From Dyadobacter sp. SG02 (GTDB taxonomy: Bacteria > Bacteroidota > Bacteroidia > Cytophagales > Spirosomataceae), in the NCBI RefSeq assembly GCF_900109045.1, contig NZ_FNYL01000016.1, positions 160,707 through 224,706 on the forward strand: DNA of 64,000 bases. Direction: 5' to 3'. The notes below the pieces were generated by a model that saw only the letters and a list, made by a program, of their open reading frames with translations, had not been told where the DNA came from and made no database searches. The position numbers were made by a program, and so were the translations under genes. Below are positions 1 to 8,723 of this stretch, piece after piece. Numbering within the stretch: the stretch's first letter is position 1; every line of letters begins with the position of its first letter.

Positions 1-513
1 ATCGTCATCGTCGCGTTGACGGGCGAAGAGGTTGGCTTGCTGGGCAGCAAATATTATGCGTCACACCCGATCATGCCTTTGAACCAATGCATTTTCAATA
101 TGAATTCCGACGGCGCAGGTTACAATGATACCACCATCGTTTCGGTAATGGGCCTCGATCGTACGGGAGCACGTGTGGAAATCGAAGCCGCTTGCAAGGC
201 ATTCGGCCTGGGTGTTTTCGCTGATCCTTCACCGGAGCAGGGCCTCTTCGACCGTTCGGATAATGTCAGTTTTGCCAAAGAAGGCATTCCAGCGCCGACA
301 TTCACACCCGGCTTCAAGGAATTCAACGGGGATATCATGAAAAACTACCACCAGGTGACCGACCATCCCGAGACGGTAGATTTCAATTACCTGCTCAAAT
401 TCAGCCAGGCTTACACCTACGCGACACGCCTGATCGCCGACCGCAAAACCGCACCGCAATGGAGCGCGGGCGATAAATATGAGCCCGCCGCGAAGAAGTT
501 ATACGGGAAGTAA
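1..513 (+). CDS. M28 family zinc aminopeptidase, C-terminal part (5' end outside window)
   Basis: The frame is open from base 1, so the gene begins upstream; the TTG at 16 is an internal Leu codon. What is visible is the second half of an M28 metallopeptidase, an exopeptidase usually exported to the periplasm or outside. The TGEEVGLLGS motif carries the catalytic Glu and adjacent Zn-ligand Glu, NMNSDG a Zn-ligand Asp, and the YHQVTDHPET stretch near the end the last Zn-ligand His. These motifs and their order are standard for M28. The gene converges on the DPP IV gene, with a hairpin between them. Exact substrate cannot be told from the fragment. Confidence 0.9.
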   Translation: MVIVALTGEEVGLLGSKYYASHPIMPLNQCIFNMNSDGAGYNDTTIVSVMGLDRTGARVEIEAACKAFGLGVFADPSPEQGLFDRSDNVSFAKEGIPAPTFTPGFKEFNGDIMKNYHQVTDHPETVDFNYLLKFSQAYTYATRLIADRKTAPQWSAGDKYEPAAKKLYGK

Positions 514-538
514 TTTTGCAGGCATTATGTCAAGAAAA

Positions 539-567
539 ACGCCCTTCGGAATGGTTCCGGAGGGCGT
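539..567. terminator. Convergent hairpin terminator
   Basis: Arms ACGCCCTTCGGAA and TTCCGGAGGGCGT pair over 13 bp with one G-T wobble around a 3-nt loop. It lies between two converging genes (M28 peptidase and DPP IV). On the minus strand the stem is followed by GTTTTTC, so it can act in both directions. Confidence 0.7.
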
Positions 568-597
568 TGTCTATTGTACATAATATCATTCCTAAAA

Positions 598-2778
598 TTA
601 CTTCGCTCCCGGAGGGCAGTTCTTTCTCAGATAATCCGTAAACAGCGACTGCAAGTGCCGCGAGGTGCCTTCGCCTTCGGAAATGCTGTGCGTACGGTTC
701 GGATAAGGCATAAACTGGAATACTTTATTAGCCCTGATCAGCTCATTGACGAGCATTTCGGCATTCTGGTAATGCACGTTATCGTCGCCCGTTCCATGGA
801 TGTATAGCAGGTTGCCGCGCAAATTTTTAGCATAGGTAATCGGTGACCCTTTCACAAAATCCTCCCGATTTTCCTGCGGAATACCCATGTAGCGTTCCTG
901 ATAAATGTTGTCGTAGGTGAGCTGATTAGCCACGGCGGCTACGGCAATACCGGTTTTGAAATGCTGCGGATACTGGAACAGCAGATTTAAAGTCGATGAC
1001 CCGCCGCCGCTCCATCCGTGCACTGCCACTCGACTGGTGTCAATGAATGCATACTGTCTGAACATCGCAGTAGCAGCGCCATCCATGTCTTTGATATTGA
1101 TGCGGCCGATGTTGCGGTAGATCGCCTTGCGCCATTTGGCACCTTTGGGTGAAGGCGTGCCGCGGTTGTCCATGGAGGCGTAAATGTACCCGTCATCGGC
1201 CATGCTGCCTGCGTACAAACGGTTTCTGCCCGTTCCCCAAACGTCTTTCACAGTACTTCCGGCTGCTTCGCCATACACCATGAATACGATCGGGTACTTC
1301 TTGCTCGCGTCGAAATTGGTAGGTTTCACCATCCACGCGTCGATCTCTACTCCCTCATCGGTCTTCACTTTAAAGAACTCGATATTCGCTTTCGACGAGT
1401 TTATCTTGTCTTTGGACTGTGCGATGGAATTGTTTGGGTCGATAGAAGCGTGTTTAGGGAACGAAATCCATTCTACCAATGGCGATGTCTTCGCATTCGA
1501 GAACTGATGACGCCCGAATTTGGCCAGCGGGGAAATGTCGTAGGCATGCGTTCCCGGCTGATCGGCCGGGGTAATGCGTACCGGTGTGCCTTTGCCGTCG
1601 AGCGTGGTTTTGTACAAGTAGCTTTGCGTCGCATTGTCGGGTGAGGCCATGAAATAGTAGGCATTGTTTTTCTCGTCGATGCGGACGGGGCTGATCATAT
1701 CAAAATTACCTGCGGTAATGAGCGTTTCCTTCTTGCCGTCGCGGCTCACGCGGTAGGTGTGGCGCCAGCCGTCTTTTTCACTTACCCACAAAAACTCCTT
1801 ACCGCCATTGATCCAGTCCCAGCCCATCGGATCGTTTTCCCAGCGGCTCTTGATATCGATCCAGGCTTCATCTTTTTCATTGTAAAAAGGTTTCGCGCTG
1901 CCGTCTGTTGTATTAATGTACAACAATGTGCTCTCGTTCTGCTTGCGGTTAAGCTGCTGGATCACGAGTTCGTTCGGCATACCCGACCATTCCATGCGCG
2001 GAACGTAGGTATTTTGCGGGTCGCCGGGGATATTCATCCATTTGGTCTGCGCCGAAGCAATGTCCACCACACCGATTTTATAGGGAGAAGGCGTTTCACC
2101 CACTTTCGGATACTCCACCGGTACATTGAATGAATAAATGGAATCCGTCGTATTGATCATCAAAAAGTTGCGGATCTTACGGGCGTCGAGCTGCCAGTAG
2201 GCGATCGACTTGCTGTCGTCGCTCCAACGGAAACCGTCGCGGCAATCGAATTCTTCTTCGTATACCCAATCGAACGTCCCATTGATCACGCGATCGGTTC
2301 CGTCGGTAGTAATTTGCTTCACCGCGCTGCTCGCGAGGTCCTCCACGTACACATTATGCTTGCTCACATATGCGACTTTCTTGCCGTCCGGCGAAAATTT
2401 TGCAAACATCAGCGACGATTCCGGCAAGCCTTTTCCGAGCTGCTTCAAAGTTTTGGCGGTAATGTCGTAAACCCAGTAGTCGCCGCGGGTATCGTATCGC
2501 CACACGCGTTTGGTATTGGCGTAAACCAGCACTTTATCTCCCGCTTTGCTGATGGAATAGCTCCGGATCGTCAACGGCGAGCCGCCTTGTGGTGTGAGCT
2601 GCGCGGATGAAACGATAATTTTCTCCTGATTGGCGGGCAATGTTACTTCCACGATCTGGCTATCACCGGCGTCGCGATAACCGCTACCGTCGGGCAGCCA
2701 TTGAAATGTGTCGGGAATCTGCGCAAAAAGCTGAAAGGAAAGGATTGTTAATGAAAGTGTCCTGAATAATTGCTTCAT
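598..2778 (-). CDS. Dipeptidyl peptidase IV (S9 family)
   Basis: A 726-residue secreted serine exopeptidase that removes Xaa-Pro/Ala dipeptides from peptide N-termini. A signal peptide covers about residues 1-20 (cleavage near FAQ). A beta-propeller domain follows, then an alpha/beta-hydrolase domain from about 500. The catalytic triad is visible: Ser590 in GWSGGG, Asp665 in HGTGDDNVHY and His697 in NRTHSI. The propeller contains DWVYEEEF, whose Glu pair is the N-terminus-binding motif of true DPP IV enzymes, so I prefer DPP IV over a generic S9 prolyl oligopeptidase. Length agrees with bacterial DPP IV. Convergent with the M28 peptidase, which suggests a small peptide-scavenging neighbourhood. 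Confidence 0.92.
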   Translation of the reverse strand: MKQLFRTLSLTILSFQLFAQIPDTFQWLPDGSGYRDAGDSQIVEVTLPANQEKIIVSSAQLTPQGGSPLTIRSYSISKAGDKVLVYANTKRVWRYDTRGDYWVYDITAKTLKQLGKGLPESSLMFAKFSPDGKKVAYVSKHNVYVEDLASSAVKQITTDGTDRVINGTFDWVYEEEFDCRDGFRWSDDSKSIAYWQLDARKIRNFLMINTTDSIYSFNVPVEYPKVGETPSPYKIGVVDIASAQTKWMNIPGDPQNTYVPRMEWSGMPNELVIQQLNRKQNESTLLYINTTDGSAKPFYNEKDEAWIDIKSRWENDPMGWDWINGGKEFLWVSEKDGWRHTYRVSRDGKKETLITAGNFDMISPVRIDEKNNAYYFMASPDNATQSYLYKTTLDGKGTPVRITPADQPGTHAYDISPLAKFGRHQFSNAKTSPLVEWISFPKHASIDPNNSIAQSKDKINSSKANIEFFKVKTDEGVEIDAWMVKPTNFDASKKYPIVFMVYGEAAGSTVKDVWGTGRNRLYAGSMADDGYIYASMDNRGTPSPKGAKWRKAIYRNIGRINIKDMDGAATAMFRQYAFIDTSRVAVHGWSGGGSSTLNLLFQYPQHFKTGIAVAAVANQLTYDNIYQERYMGIPQENREDFVKGSPITYAKNLRGNLLYIHGTGDDNVHYQNAEMLVNELIRANKVFQFMPYPNRTHSISEGEGTSRHLQSLFTDYLRKNCPPGAK

Positions 2779-2836
2779 CTGAGCTTTAAAAAATTAGTAC
2801 GACAACTATATACTCCATGCAATTTTAACATTTTAA

Positions 2837-3019
2837 TTAATCTTTTGCATCTTCACCGTCGTTTCCCTTTGATTTTGAGCGCCTTTGTTTTTTCAATGCC
2901 TCACTCAGTAAAAACTCGATCTGTCCGTTCAAACTGCGGAAATCCTGCTGTGCCCAGGTTTCGAGTTCCCGCAGCATATCAGGATTGATCCGCAAAACAA
3001 ATGCTTTTTTCTCCGCCAT
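2837..3019 (-). CDS. Arc-type ribbon-helix-helix protein
   Basis: A 60-residue protein. Its first 45 residues look like a ribbon-helix-helix fold: a short strand (AFVLRINPDML), then two helices with an NGQIEFLLSEAL segment typical of Arc/MetJ-like DNA binders. The C-terminal tail is basic then acidic (KKQRRSKSKGNDGED). The start codon lies 1 nt after the stop of the SPFH gene, so translation is probably coupled and the two proteins likely act together. Such proteins normally dimerise and bind operators; the target here is unknown. Function as a repressor is inferred from fold only. Confidence 0.72.
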   Translation of the reverse strand: MAEKKAFVLRINPDMLRELETWAQQDFRSLNGQIEFLLSEALKKQRRSKSKGNDGEDAKD

Positions 3020-3020
3020 A

Positions 3021-3884
3021 TCATGGATACAAGGTTCCGGCGTTCAGTATGGGTGTCGCCGCTTTCTCACCGCACAAAACTACCAACAAATTACTCACCA
3101 TCGCGGCCTTGCGCTCCTCGTCAAGTTGGACAATACCCTTCTCCGAAAGCATGGCCAATGCCATATCCACCATTCCGACAGCGCCATTCACGATCTGACG
3201 ACGTGCCGCTACGACCGCCGATGCCTGCTGGCGTTGCAGCATCGCACCCGCAATCTCGGGCGCATAGGCAAGGTGACTGATCCGCGATTCGAGGACATCG
3301 ATGCCGGCCCGGCTCAAACGTTCCGTCAACTCCGCTTCGAGCATTTCGTTTATTTTACCGCTACCATCTCGCAAAGTCACTTCCTGAATATCCGCTTCTT
3401 CATCTTCCATCGAATCGTAAGCATAAATACCCGCCAAATGCCGCACCGCCGCTTCCGACTGGATTTCCACATATTTTACATAATCATCCACTTCAAAAGA
3501 AGACTTGGCCGTATCGCCCACGCGCCACACGACCACCGCCGCGATTTCGATGGGGTTACCGAGCTTGTCGTTCACTTTCAGTTTCTGGCCGTTGAGGTTC
3601 CTCGCGCGGAGGCTGATCTTTTTCCTACGGAACAGCGGGTTTACCCAGCGGAGACCATTCTGCTTCATGGTACCCATATAATCTCCGAAAAATGTGGTCA
3701 CGACGGCTTCGTTCGGGTTAATCACTGTGAGCCCGATGAGGATGACAAATCCGGTAACGCCGGTGACGAGCCCTGTAACAGGACTGCCTCCATTAATCGC
3801 ATATACAATGCCGCCAAATAGCAGCGCCAGGCCTATCACAAACAGCAGATAGCCAGAGATGGAGCGTAATTCTTTTTCGATCAT
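3021..3884 (-). CDS. SPFH (band 7/stomatin-like) membrane protein
   Basis: 287 residues. Two hydrophobic segments lie at about residues 9-30 and 36-56, so the protein is anchored in the inner membrane. The SPFH domain follows from about residue 60 (VVTTFFGDYMGTMKQNGLRWVNPLF) through the helical region rich in Glu and Ala, ending with QQASAVVAARRQIVNGAVGMV. SPFH proteins oligomerise into membrane microdomain scaffolds; the precise client is unknown. It is followed 1 nt later by an Arc-type gene. The first gene of this pair starts at 3884 with no obvious Shine-Dalgarno sequence, normal for this phylum. Confidence 0.88.
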   Translation of the reverse strand: MIEKELRSISGYLLFVIGLALLFGGIVYAINGGSPVTGLVTGVTGFVILIGLTVINPNEAVVTTFFGDYMGTMKQNGLRWVNPLFRRKKISLRARNLNGQKLKVNDKLGNPIEIAAVVVWRVGDTAKSSFEVDDYVKYVEIQSEAAVRHLAGIYAYDSMEDEEADIQEVTLRDGSGKINEMLEAELTERLSRAGIDVLESRISHLAYAPEIAGAMLQRQQASAVVAARRQIVNGAVGMVDMALAMLSEKGIVQLDEERKAAMVSNLLVVLCGEKAATPILNAGTLYP

Positions 3885-3959
3885 AGTTGGTTTAGTTTGA
3901 TATTAAATTGATATCACAATATTATCAAACTCCGCGCAACTTCCTAATGCATTTGGGAC

Positions 3960-3995
3960 AAAAAAATTCCCGGAACCTGTGACTGGCTCCGGGAA
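3960..3995 (-). terminator. Rho-independent terminator of the TonB-domain gene
   Basis: Arms TTCCCGGA and TCCGGGAA, extended by a further 2 bp across one mismatch, close a short loop. Read on the minus strand the stem is followed by seven T. It lies just downstream of the TonB-domain protein gene and insulates it from the SPFH gene. Confidence 0.8.
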
Positions 3996-4015
3996 GTGAT
4001 GAATGGTGATAGTGA

Positions 4016-5476
4016 TCATCGTAAGACCACTCCTGCCAGCTGAAAATTAATCGGAACATTGTATTTAACCCTCACTTTCTGGCCCCGCATTTCACCAGGG
4101 CTCCATTTGCCATTCATTAGCTTTACAACGCGAAGCGCTTCCTCGTCCAGACCATAACCAACCCGCTTCTCGACTCTATATTCACACATTGAACCGTCTT
4201 CACAAACCACGAATGAAAGCATTACGCGTCCTGCAACGCCGCTGCGTGCTGCATTAATAGGATATTTGATGTTCATCGCCAGAAACTTGTAAAACTCTTT
4301 GATCCCGCCCTTGAATTCAGGTTGAGCTCTCGGTTGGCTATATTCAGCTTTTATGCCATTAACCCAGGAAACGCCGGTCTTAAATTGGCCCAGATCATAC
4401 CCTTCCTCATAATATCGCGTACTATCGGCCAGCTTTCCGATCCATTTGCCATCTTTAATACCATTCACCACTCTTCCTTCCTCAAAAAGCCATTTGCCGT
4501 CCGGAGTTTCTCCAACCGCTCTCCAATACCCCTCGCCGTTTTTCACATATTGCGCGCCATCCGGCCCCCAGGCGTTCAACAGAAAGGGCTCTTCTTTCAC
4601 GCCCATTTTATTAACAGGGAAATCCCTGTGGGCCCTTATTTGTCCATTTGGGTCCCAATAAACATCGGTGACCAGTGAGTCTGTCAGCAACTGCTGGCGC
4701 CTGACCATGCCATTCAAATCATAATCCTTGATAAGGTATGCTTTCCCATCTACACCATATTCGGCGTACGACAACACGCGCCCTTCGGAATCGAATGTGG
4801 CTTCGGTAGCGTGGCTGGCTTCATTGTAATCCCGCGCGGAAATGTGGTAAGCGGTAATCGAATCCGCATCCGGGTTTACAAAGCGCGATTTGTAGCGTAT
4901 CTCCTTCTTTACAAATTTCGCCTCGCCTAGCCGCTTCCACTTTTTACCTTTCGATTCTTCGTAAGCCACGTCGCCGGCTACGAATCCACGTTCGTCCACG
5001 GGCGTGGTCCTCCTGTATTGGGCACGCGCCGAATCTATTGGCACAAATGCTTCATTAAAATAATCTATGAAAGCATGCCTGGCTTCCTGGTAGGTAGCTT
5101 TGGCGTCTGCCTTGAATGTTACGGGAAAAAAGATCGTCTGCCGGACATGTTGCCCGCCCAGCATGGCGGGCTTCCAGGCTTTGTACATCGCCAGTACCTT
5201 CACGGCGGCCGCATTACACAGGGTATCTATCCCACGCGTCACCTCGATGTTGCTCATGCTGCCGTCGGGCTGCACCACGCCTTTGAGATACACCCGTCCA
5301 TTTACGCCTTTTATTGAGCTTTGAAAAGGAATTTGAAGGTTGGAGCTAATAAATTGGTTTAGAACCGTCAATCCGCCCGCCGGCTCGGCCTGTTTCTCCA
5401 CTTCATGCGGCAAGTAGACTTGCTGTGCGAATGCCTGTACAGCGGAAAACAACAATAGAGTGAGTAGTTTTTTCAT
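4016..5476 (-). CDS. TonB C-terminal-domain protein with MORN-like middle
   Basis: 486 residues with a signal peptide (MKKLLTLLLFSAVQAFA). Two TonB_C-like domains are seen. One is near residues 40-120 (INGRVYLKG-type strand, DGSMSNIEVTRGID, AAVKVLAMYKAWKPAMLGGQ); the other is at the C-terminus (GRVMLSFVVCEDGSM, LDEEALRVVKLMNGKWSPG). The middle, about 190-380, has YDLNG / DPNGQI / GKWLFEEGRVVNGIKDGKW units resembling MORN/YwqK antitoxin-like repeats. No N-terminal membrane anchor of a classical TonB is present, so this is a secreted or periplasmic protein and not the energiser itself. Stand-alone gene with its own terminator; function unknown. Confidence 0.8.
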   Translation of the reverse strand: MKKLLTLLLFSAVQAFAQQVYLPHEVEKQAEPAGGLTVLNQFISSNLQIPFQSSIKGVNGRVYLKGVVQPDGSMSNIEVTRGIDTLCNAAAVKVLAMYKAWKPAMLGGQHVRQTIFFPVTFKADAKATYQEARHAFIDYFNEAFVPIDSARAQYRRTTPVDERGFVAGDVAYEESKGKKWKRLGEAKFVKKEIRYKSRFVNPDADSITAYHISARDYNEASHATEATFDSEGRVLSYAEYGVDGKAYLIKDYDLNGMVRRQQLLTDSLVTDVYWDPNGQIRAHRDFPVNKMGVKEEPFLLNAWGPDGAQYVKNGEGYWRAVGETPDGKWLFEEGRVVNGIKDGKWIGKLADSTRYYEEGYDLGQFKTGVSWVNGIKAEYSQPRAQPEFKGGIKEFYKFLAMNIKYPINAARSGVAGRVMLSFVVCEDGSMCEYRVEKRVGYGLDEEALRVVKLMNGKWSPGEMRGQKVRVKYNVPINFQLAGVVLR

Positions 5477-5649
5477 TAGAGTTGATGAGTTAAGCCAACA
5501 GTAAAAATGCTGTTTTTCTTTTAAATAAACTTATAGTTACTCTGCAAATATTTCAAAATTGGATTGTAGAAGTAGTTTTTAGTACAAACTTAACCTACTG
5601 ATAACCTGCGAATAATATGTAGTTAATATAAAATGAGAAAATTTGTATC

Positions 5650-6516
5650 ATGGGAGATACAACTCACTTTCGGACTATCATCATTTCTGACGTTCACCTC
5701 GGAGCAGGAGGATCGAAGGCAGAAGAGGTCACCAATTTCCTGAAAAGCTATACCTGCAAAAAGCTTATCCTGAATGGCGACATTATCGACGCGTGGCAAC
5801 TGAAAAAGTATGGTGTGTGGAAGCGCAAGCATACGCTGTTTTTCAAACGCGTGCTGAAAATGATAGAGGACAACAAAACGAAAGTGATCTACATCCGCGG
5901 TAACCACGACGATTTCCTCGATCAGATCATCCCACTCCGCCTCGGCAAGCATTTCCAGATCCGCAAAGATTATATACTAACTTCCGGCACACAGCGATTC
6001 TACGTTACCCATGGCGACGTTTTCGACTCTATTACCACGCATTTGAAGTGGCTGGCCTACCTCGGCGATATCGGGTATACGTTTCTGTTGTGGGTTAATA
6101 AATTTTACAATAAATATCGCGCATGGCGCGGTCTCTCCTATTACTCTTTGTCTCAACGTGTGAAACAGTCGGTGAAAATGGCTGTGAACTACATGACGGA
6201 TTTTGAAGAGAAACTTACCGAGCTCGCCCGTTCGCGTAGCTGCGACGGCGTGATCTGCGGGCACATTCACCACCCGGCGATCCGCGAAATCGATGGTATC
6301 AAATACATGAATTCCGGCGACTGGGTCGAGACCCTGAGCGCGCTGGTAGAGGATTTCGATGGCAACTGGAGCCTGCTCTATTACGACCAGCAGGAGATCG
6401 TCGAAAAGCCTGTAAAAAAAACGAGTACCAAAAAAGTCGTTGAAAACTTCCCCAGCCTCGAAAAGCAGGTGGCGTTCACCGGTTTTCTGACGGGGCGGAA
6501 TCAGCGCTATCTATAA
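5650..6516 (+). CDS. LpxH-like metallophosphoesterase
   Basis: A 288-residue calcineurin-type phosphoesterase. Metal-binding motifs appear in order: DVHLG (D-x-H), GDIIDAW (GD), GNHDD (GNHD), then THGD and the late CGHIHHP (GHxH). The family includes UDP-2,3-diacylglucosamine hydrolase, which makes lipid X for lipid A, and Bacteroidota genomes commonly carry this long form. The C-terminal tail after residue 250 is Lys-rich. It is followed 2 nt later by a glycosyltransferase, so the two form an envelope-related unit. Assignment to the lipid A step is an inference; other phosphoesterase substrates remain possible. Confidence 0.82.
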   Translation: MGDTTHFRTIIISDVHLGAGGSKAEEVTNFLKSYTCKKLILNGDIIDAWQLKKYGVWKRKHTLFFKRVLKMIEDNKTKVIYIRGNHDDFLDQIIPLRLGKHFQIRKDYILTSGTQRFYVTHGDVFDSITTHLKWLAYLGDIGYTFLLWVNKFYNKYRAWRGLSYYSLSQRVKQSVKMAVNYMTDFEEKLTELARSRSCDGVICGHIHHPAIREIDGIKYMNSGDWVETLSALVEDFDGNWSLLYYDQQEIVEKPVKKTSTKKVVENFPSLEKQVAFTGFLTGRNQRYL

Positions 6517-6518
6517 TC

Positions 6519-7640
6519 ATGAGAATTCTTTTTCTGGTTCAGGGAGAAGGCCGGGGGCATTTGACGCAAGCCATTTCGCTCGGCCAGGTTTTGCGTGGCG
6601 CAGGACATAAGGTAGTGGGCGCGATGGTGGGAACATCTCCGGGCCGGAATATCCCCTCGTTTTTCCAGGAGCAGCTCTTCGCGCCGGTGCATCATTTTGC
6701 AGCGCCTAATATCATTTACAAGGCGCAAGGCGGCGGCATGAATGTGGGTCGTACCATTGCCACGCACCTCGCGCATTTGCCCAAATACCTAAAAAGCCTG
6801 CACCGCATTCACGAAACGGTAAAGCAGATCAACCCCGACCTGATCGTCAGTTTTTATGATACTTACGGCGGGCTGTATAATATGATTTACCGCTCGGGCA
6901 TTCCAATGGTTTGCATTGCGCACCAGTACCTTTTGCTTCATCCTAAGTTCATTTTTCCCGAAAACAGTCGGGTAAACCAGTTCCTGATCAACCTCAACTC
7001 GAAGGCGACGTCGTGGCTTTCGGCGAATCGGCTTGCATTGTCGTTCCGCGAAATGCCTTCTGCCCCCGAGCTGAAAATTACGGTGGTACCACCATTGCTA
7101 CGCAAGGAGGTTACCCGGCTTATTCCGCAGAAAGGCTCATTTATACTCGTTTACATGACGCACCACAGCCTGAGCTCGCAGGTGATCGACTGGCATTTGA
7201 AACACAAGGATGTGCAGTTGCATTGCTTTTGGGACAATGCGGATGCTTCGGAAGAATTTGTTTTTGACAGTACCCTTACTTTCCACCAGATCAACAGCGA
7301 AAAATACCTGCGGATGCTCGCTACCTGCCGCGCGTTGGTGACGACAGCTGGTTTCGAATCAGTTTGCGAGGCTATGTATTTGGGGAAACCCGTGATGATG
7401 GTGCCGGTTCCGAACCATTTCGAGCAGGAATGCAATGCGATCGACGGGGTGATATCCGGTGCGGGAGTTATGTCCAGGTCGTTCGATCTATCGGTGATTT
7501 TTGATTATCTGCCGAAGCATATCGACCAGTCGGAGAAATTCAGGAACTGGTACAACCGTGGGCATCAGCTATTTGTGCGGGAAATTGCGGAATTCGAAAA
7601 ATCAATCAATATCAGGCGGAAAATGCAGTCGGAAATCTGA
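6519..7640 (+). CDS. MurG/GT28-like glycosyltransferase
   Basis: 373 residues of GT-B type. The N-terminus MRILFLVQGEGRGHLTQAI resembles the glycine-rich loop of MurG/MGDG-synthase type enzymes. The C-terminal half has TTAGFESVCEAMYLGKPVMM, close to the GGxxxxxEAxxxGxPxxxxP nucleotide-sugar motif of GT28. No membrane span is evident, so it is likely peripheral at the inner membrane. The start codon is 2 nt after the stop of the LpxH-like gene, indicating one transcript and a role in glycolipid or cell-surface synthesis. Donor and acceptor cannot be read from the sequence. Confidence 0.8.
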   Translation: MRILFLVQGEGRGHLTQAISLGQVLRGAGHKVVGAMVGTSPGRNIPSFFQEQLFAPVHHFAAPNIIYKAQGGGMNVGRTIATHLAHLPKYLKSLHRIHETVKQINPDLIVSFYDTYGGLYNMIYRSGIPMVCIAHQYLLLHPKFIFPENSRVNQFLINLNSKATSWLSANRLALSFREMPSAPELKITVVPPLLRKEVTRLIPQKGSFILVYMTHHSLSSQVIDWHLKHKDVQLHCFWDNADASEEFVFDSTLTFHQINSEKYLRMLATCRALVTTAGFESVCEAMYLGKPVMMVPVPNHFEQECNAIDGVISGAGVMSRSFDLSVIFDYLPKHIDQSEKFRNWYNRGHQLFVREIAEFEKSINIRRKMQSEI

Positions 7641-7659
7641 CATCCTCCGCCTGAGTACT

Positions 7660-8130
7660 TCATTTATCCTTTTTGAACACAAGCTGTTCGGGGTTTTGGT
7701 CGAATTTAAGGATCAATTTGTCGGACAAAACGGAATAGTTTCCCTTACCTCCCGCAGAATCCGACGGAAACCATGCTTTCCGGCTCCATTCCGGCTCGCC
7801 TACCTTGCTTCCCCCAAAGCTGGTTATCTTGAAAGTACAGTCCGAGCCGAGTGTATATGCCCCGCTGACGGTATTCACGAAGGTATGGCCCGAAATCGTC
7901 CCGCTTTTCTGATCATCTGAAAAGGTAAATACAACACTCTTACCGCTGATTTCGGGGTCCGTGTCCACCACACCAGTGGCAGTATTCTGAAAGTAATCCA
8001 GCCGCCACGTACCTTTCAACGAGCCGATTTGCGAACAAGGCGGAGGCTCGCAACAAATCCTGCCTCCGCAGTCAAATGCAGTCAATGCAACTAAAATGCA
8101 GCAGGCCAATAGATAGGTAATTCTTTTCAT
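7660..8130 (-). CDS. Small lipoprotein, META/lipocalin-like
   Basis: 156 residues with a hydrophobic leader ending in Cys-containing ALTAFDCGG. It is probably exported, and Cys21 may be lipidated, although the lipobox is weak. Four more Cys residues (CCEPPPC) follow at once. The body has GTWRLDYFQN, KSVVFTFSDDQKSGTISGHTF and SGAYTLGSDC, a layout seen in small beta-barrel lipoproteins of the META/lipocalin-like kind that contain a GTW motif. It is the last gene of a three-gene minus-strand run with an outer-membrane protein and an LVIVD lipoprotein. Function unknown. Confidence 0.7.
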   Translation of the reverse strand: MKRITYLLACCILVALTAFDCGGRICCEPPPCSQIGSLKGTWRLDYFQNTATGVVDTDPEISGKSVVFTFSDDQKSGTISGHTFVNTVSGAYTLGSDCTFKITSFGGSKVGEPEWSRKAWFPSDSAGGKGNYSVLSDKLILKFDQNPEQLVFKKDK

Positions 8131-8143
8131 GACTGATATATTT

Positions 8144-8722
8144 TTAAAAACTAATCCCTAAACGTAATGCGAGCCTGTTATAGACCCGGTCTTCAAACCT
8201 TTCTTTCTGATCCCATAAAGGCACTTTTGTGACATGCGCTTCCTGCCTTTTATAGGTTAATGCAATGGTAAATGCAGCCACTCCCGGCTTTCCTACCTTG
8301 ATCCCCACGCCCGGGTTTATCATCACTCCCCCTTTTGTATCAGCGCCGTCCGGGTCGTCGTGGAACCAGGCGAACGCATAACCCGCATCGACTGTGCCGA
8401 ACAACTTCACGTTCTTATCCTTGACAAAATCATATCGCAGGCCACCTGCAATCGGGTTCAGCAGGGCAGTTTTATACCAATCCATCCCCAGCGTTAATCC
8501 GGCAGACAATTTCTCATGAATCTGAACGCCATTGAATGTCTGGATAGTCAGGCTCGTTTTGCTGTCCACCTGGTCCGCATTCCCTGCATAAGGATTCTGG
8601 TACTTCACTCTACCGAATAACCCACCGAATTCGGTGTGGTTGACGAACCGCACGGTGCTGGTCTTTTGTGCATAGGAGGTAGTGCCAGCCAACAAGATCA
8701 ATAAAAATGTGAGCTTTTTCAT
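8144..8722 (-). CDS. Predicted outer-membrane beta-barrel protein
   Basis: 192 residues. A signal peptide covers residues 1-18 (ending SYA), then alternating hydrophobic/polar strands (TVRFVNHTEFGGLFGRV, LSAGLTLGMDWY, VKLFGTVDAGYAFAWF) and a terminal strand ending LALRLGISF. A C-terminal Phe is typical of proteins handled by the BAM complex. No family recognised. Its start lies 1 nt after the stop of the LVIVD-repeat gene and its stop 13 nt before the next gene, so the three are co-transcribed. Confidence 0.72.
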   Translation of the reverse strand: MKKLTFLLILLAGTTSYAQKTSTVRFVNHTEFGGLFGRVKYQNPYAGNADQVDSKTSLTIQTFNGVQIHEKLSAGLTLGMDWYKTALLNPIAGGLRYDFVKDKNVKLFGTVDAGYAFAWFHDDPDGADTKGGVMINPGVGIKVGKPGVAAFTIALTYKRQEAHVTKVPLWDQKERFEDRVYNRLALRLGISF

Positions 8723-8723
8723 G

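Noticed and set aside
2985..3821. 278-codon plus-strand frame opposite the SPFH gene
   Set aside because: It is an antisense shadow; the minus strand encodes a clear SPFH protein and the plus translation has no domain logic.
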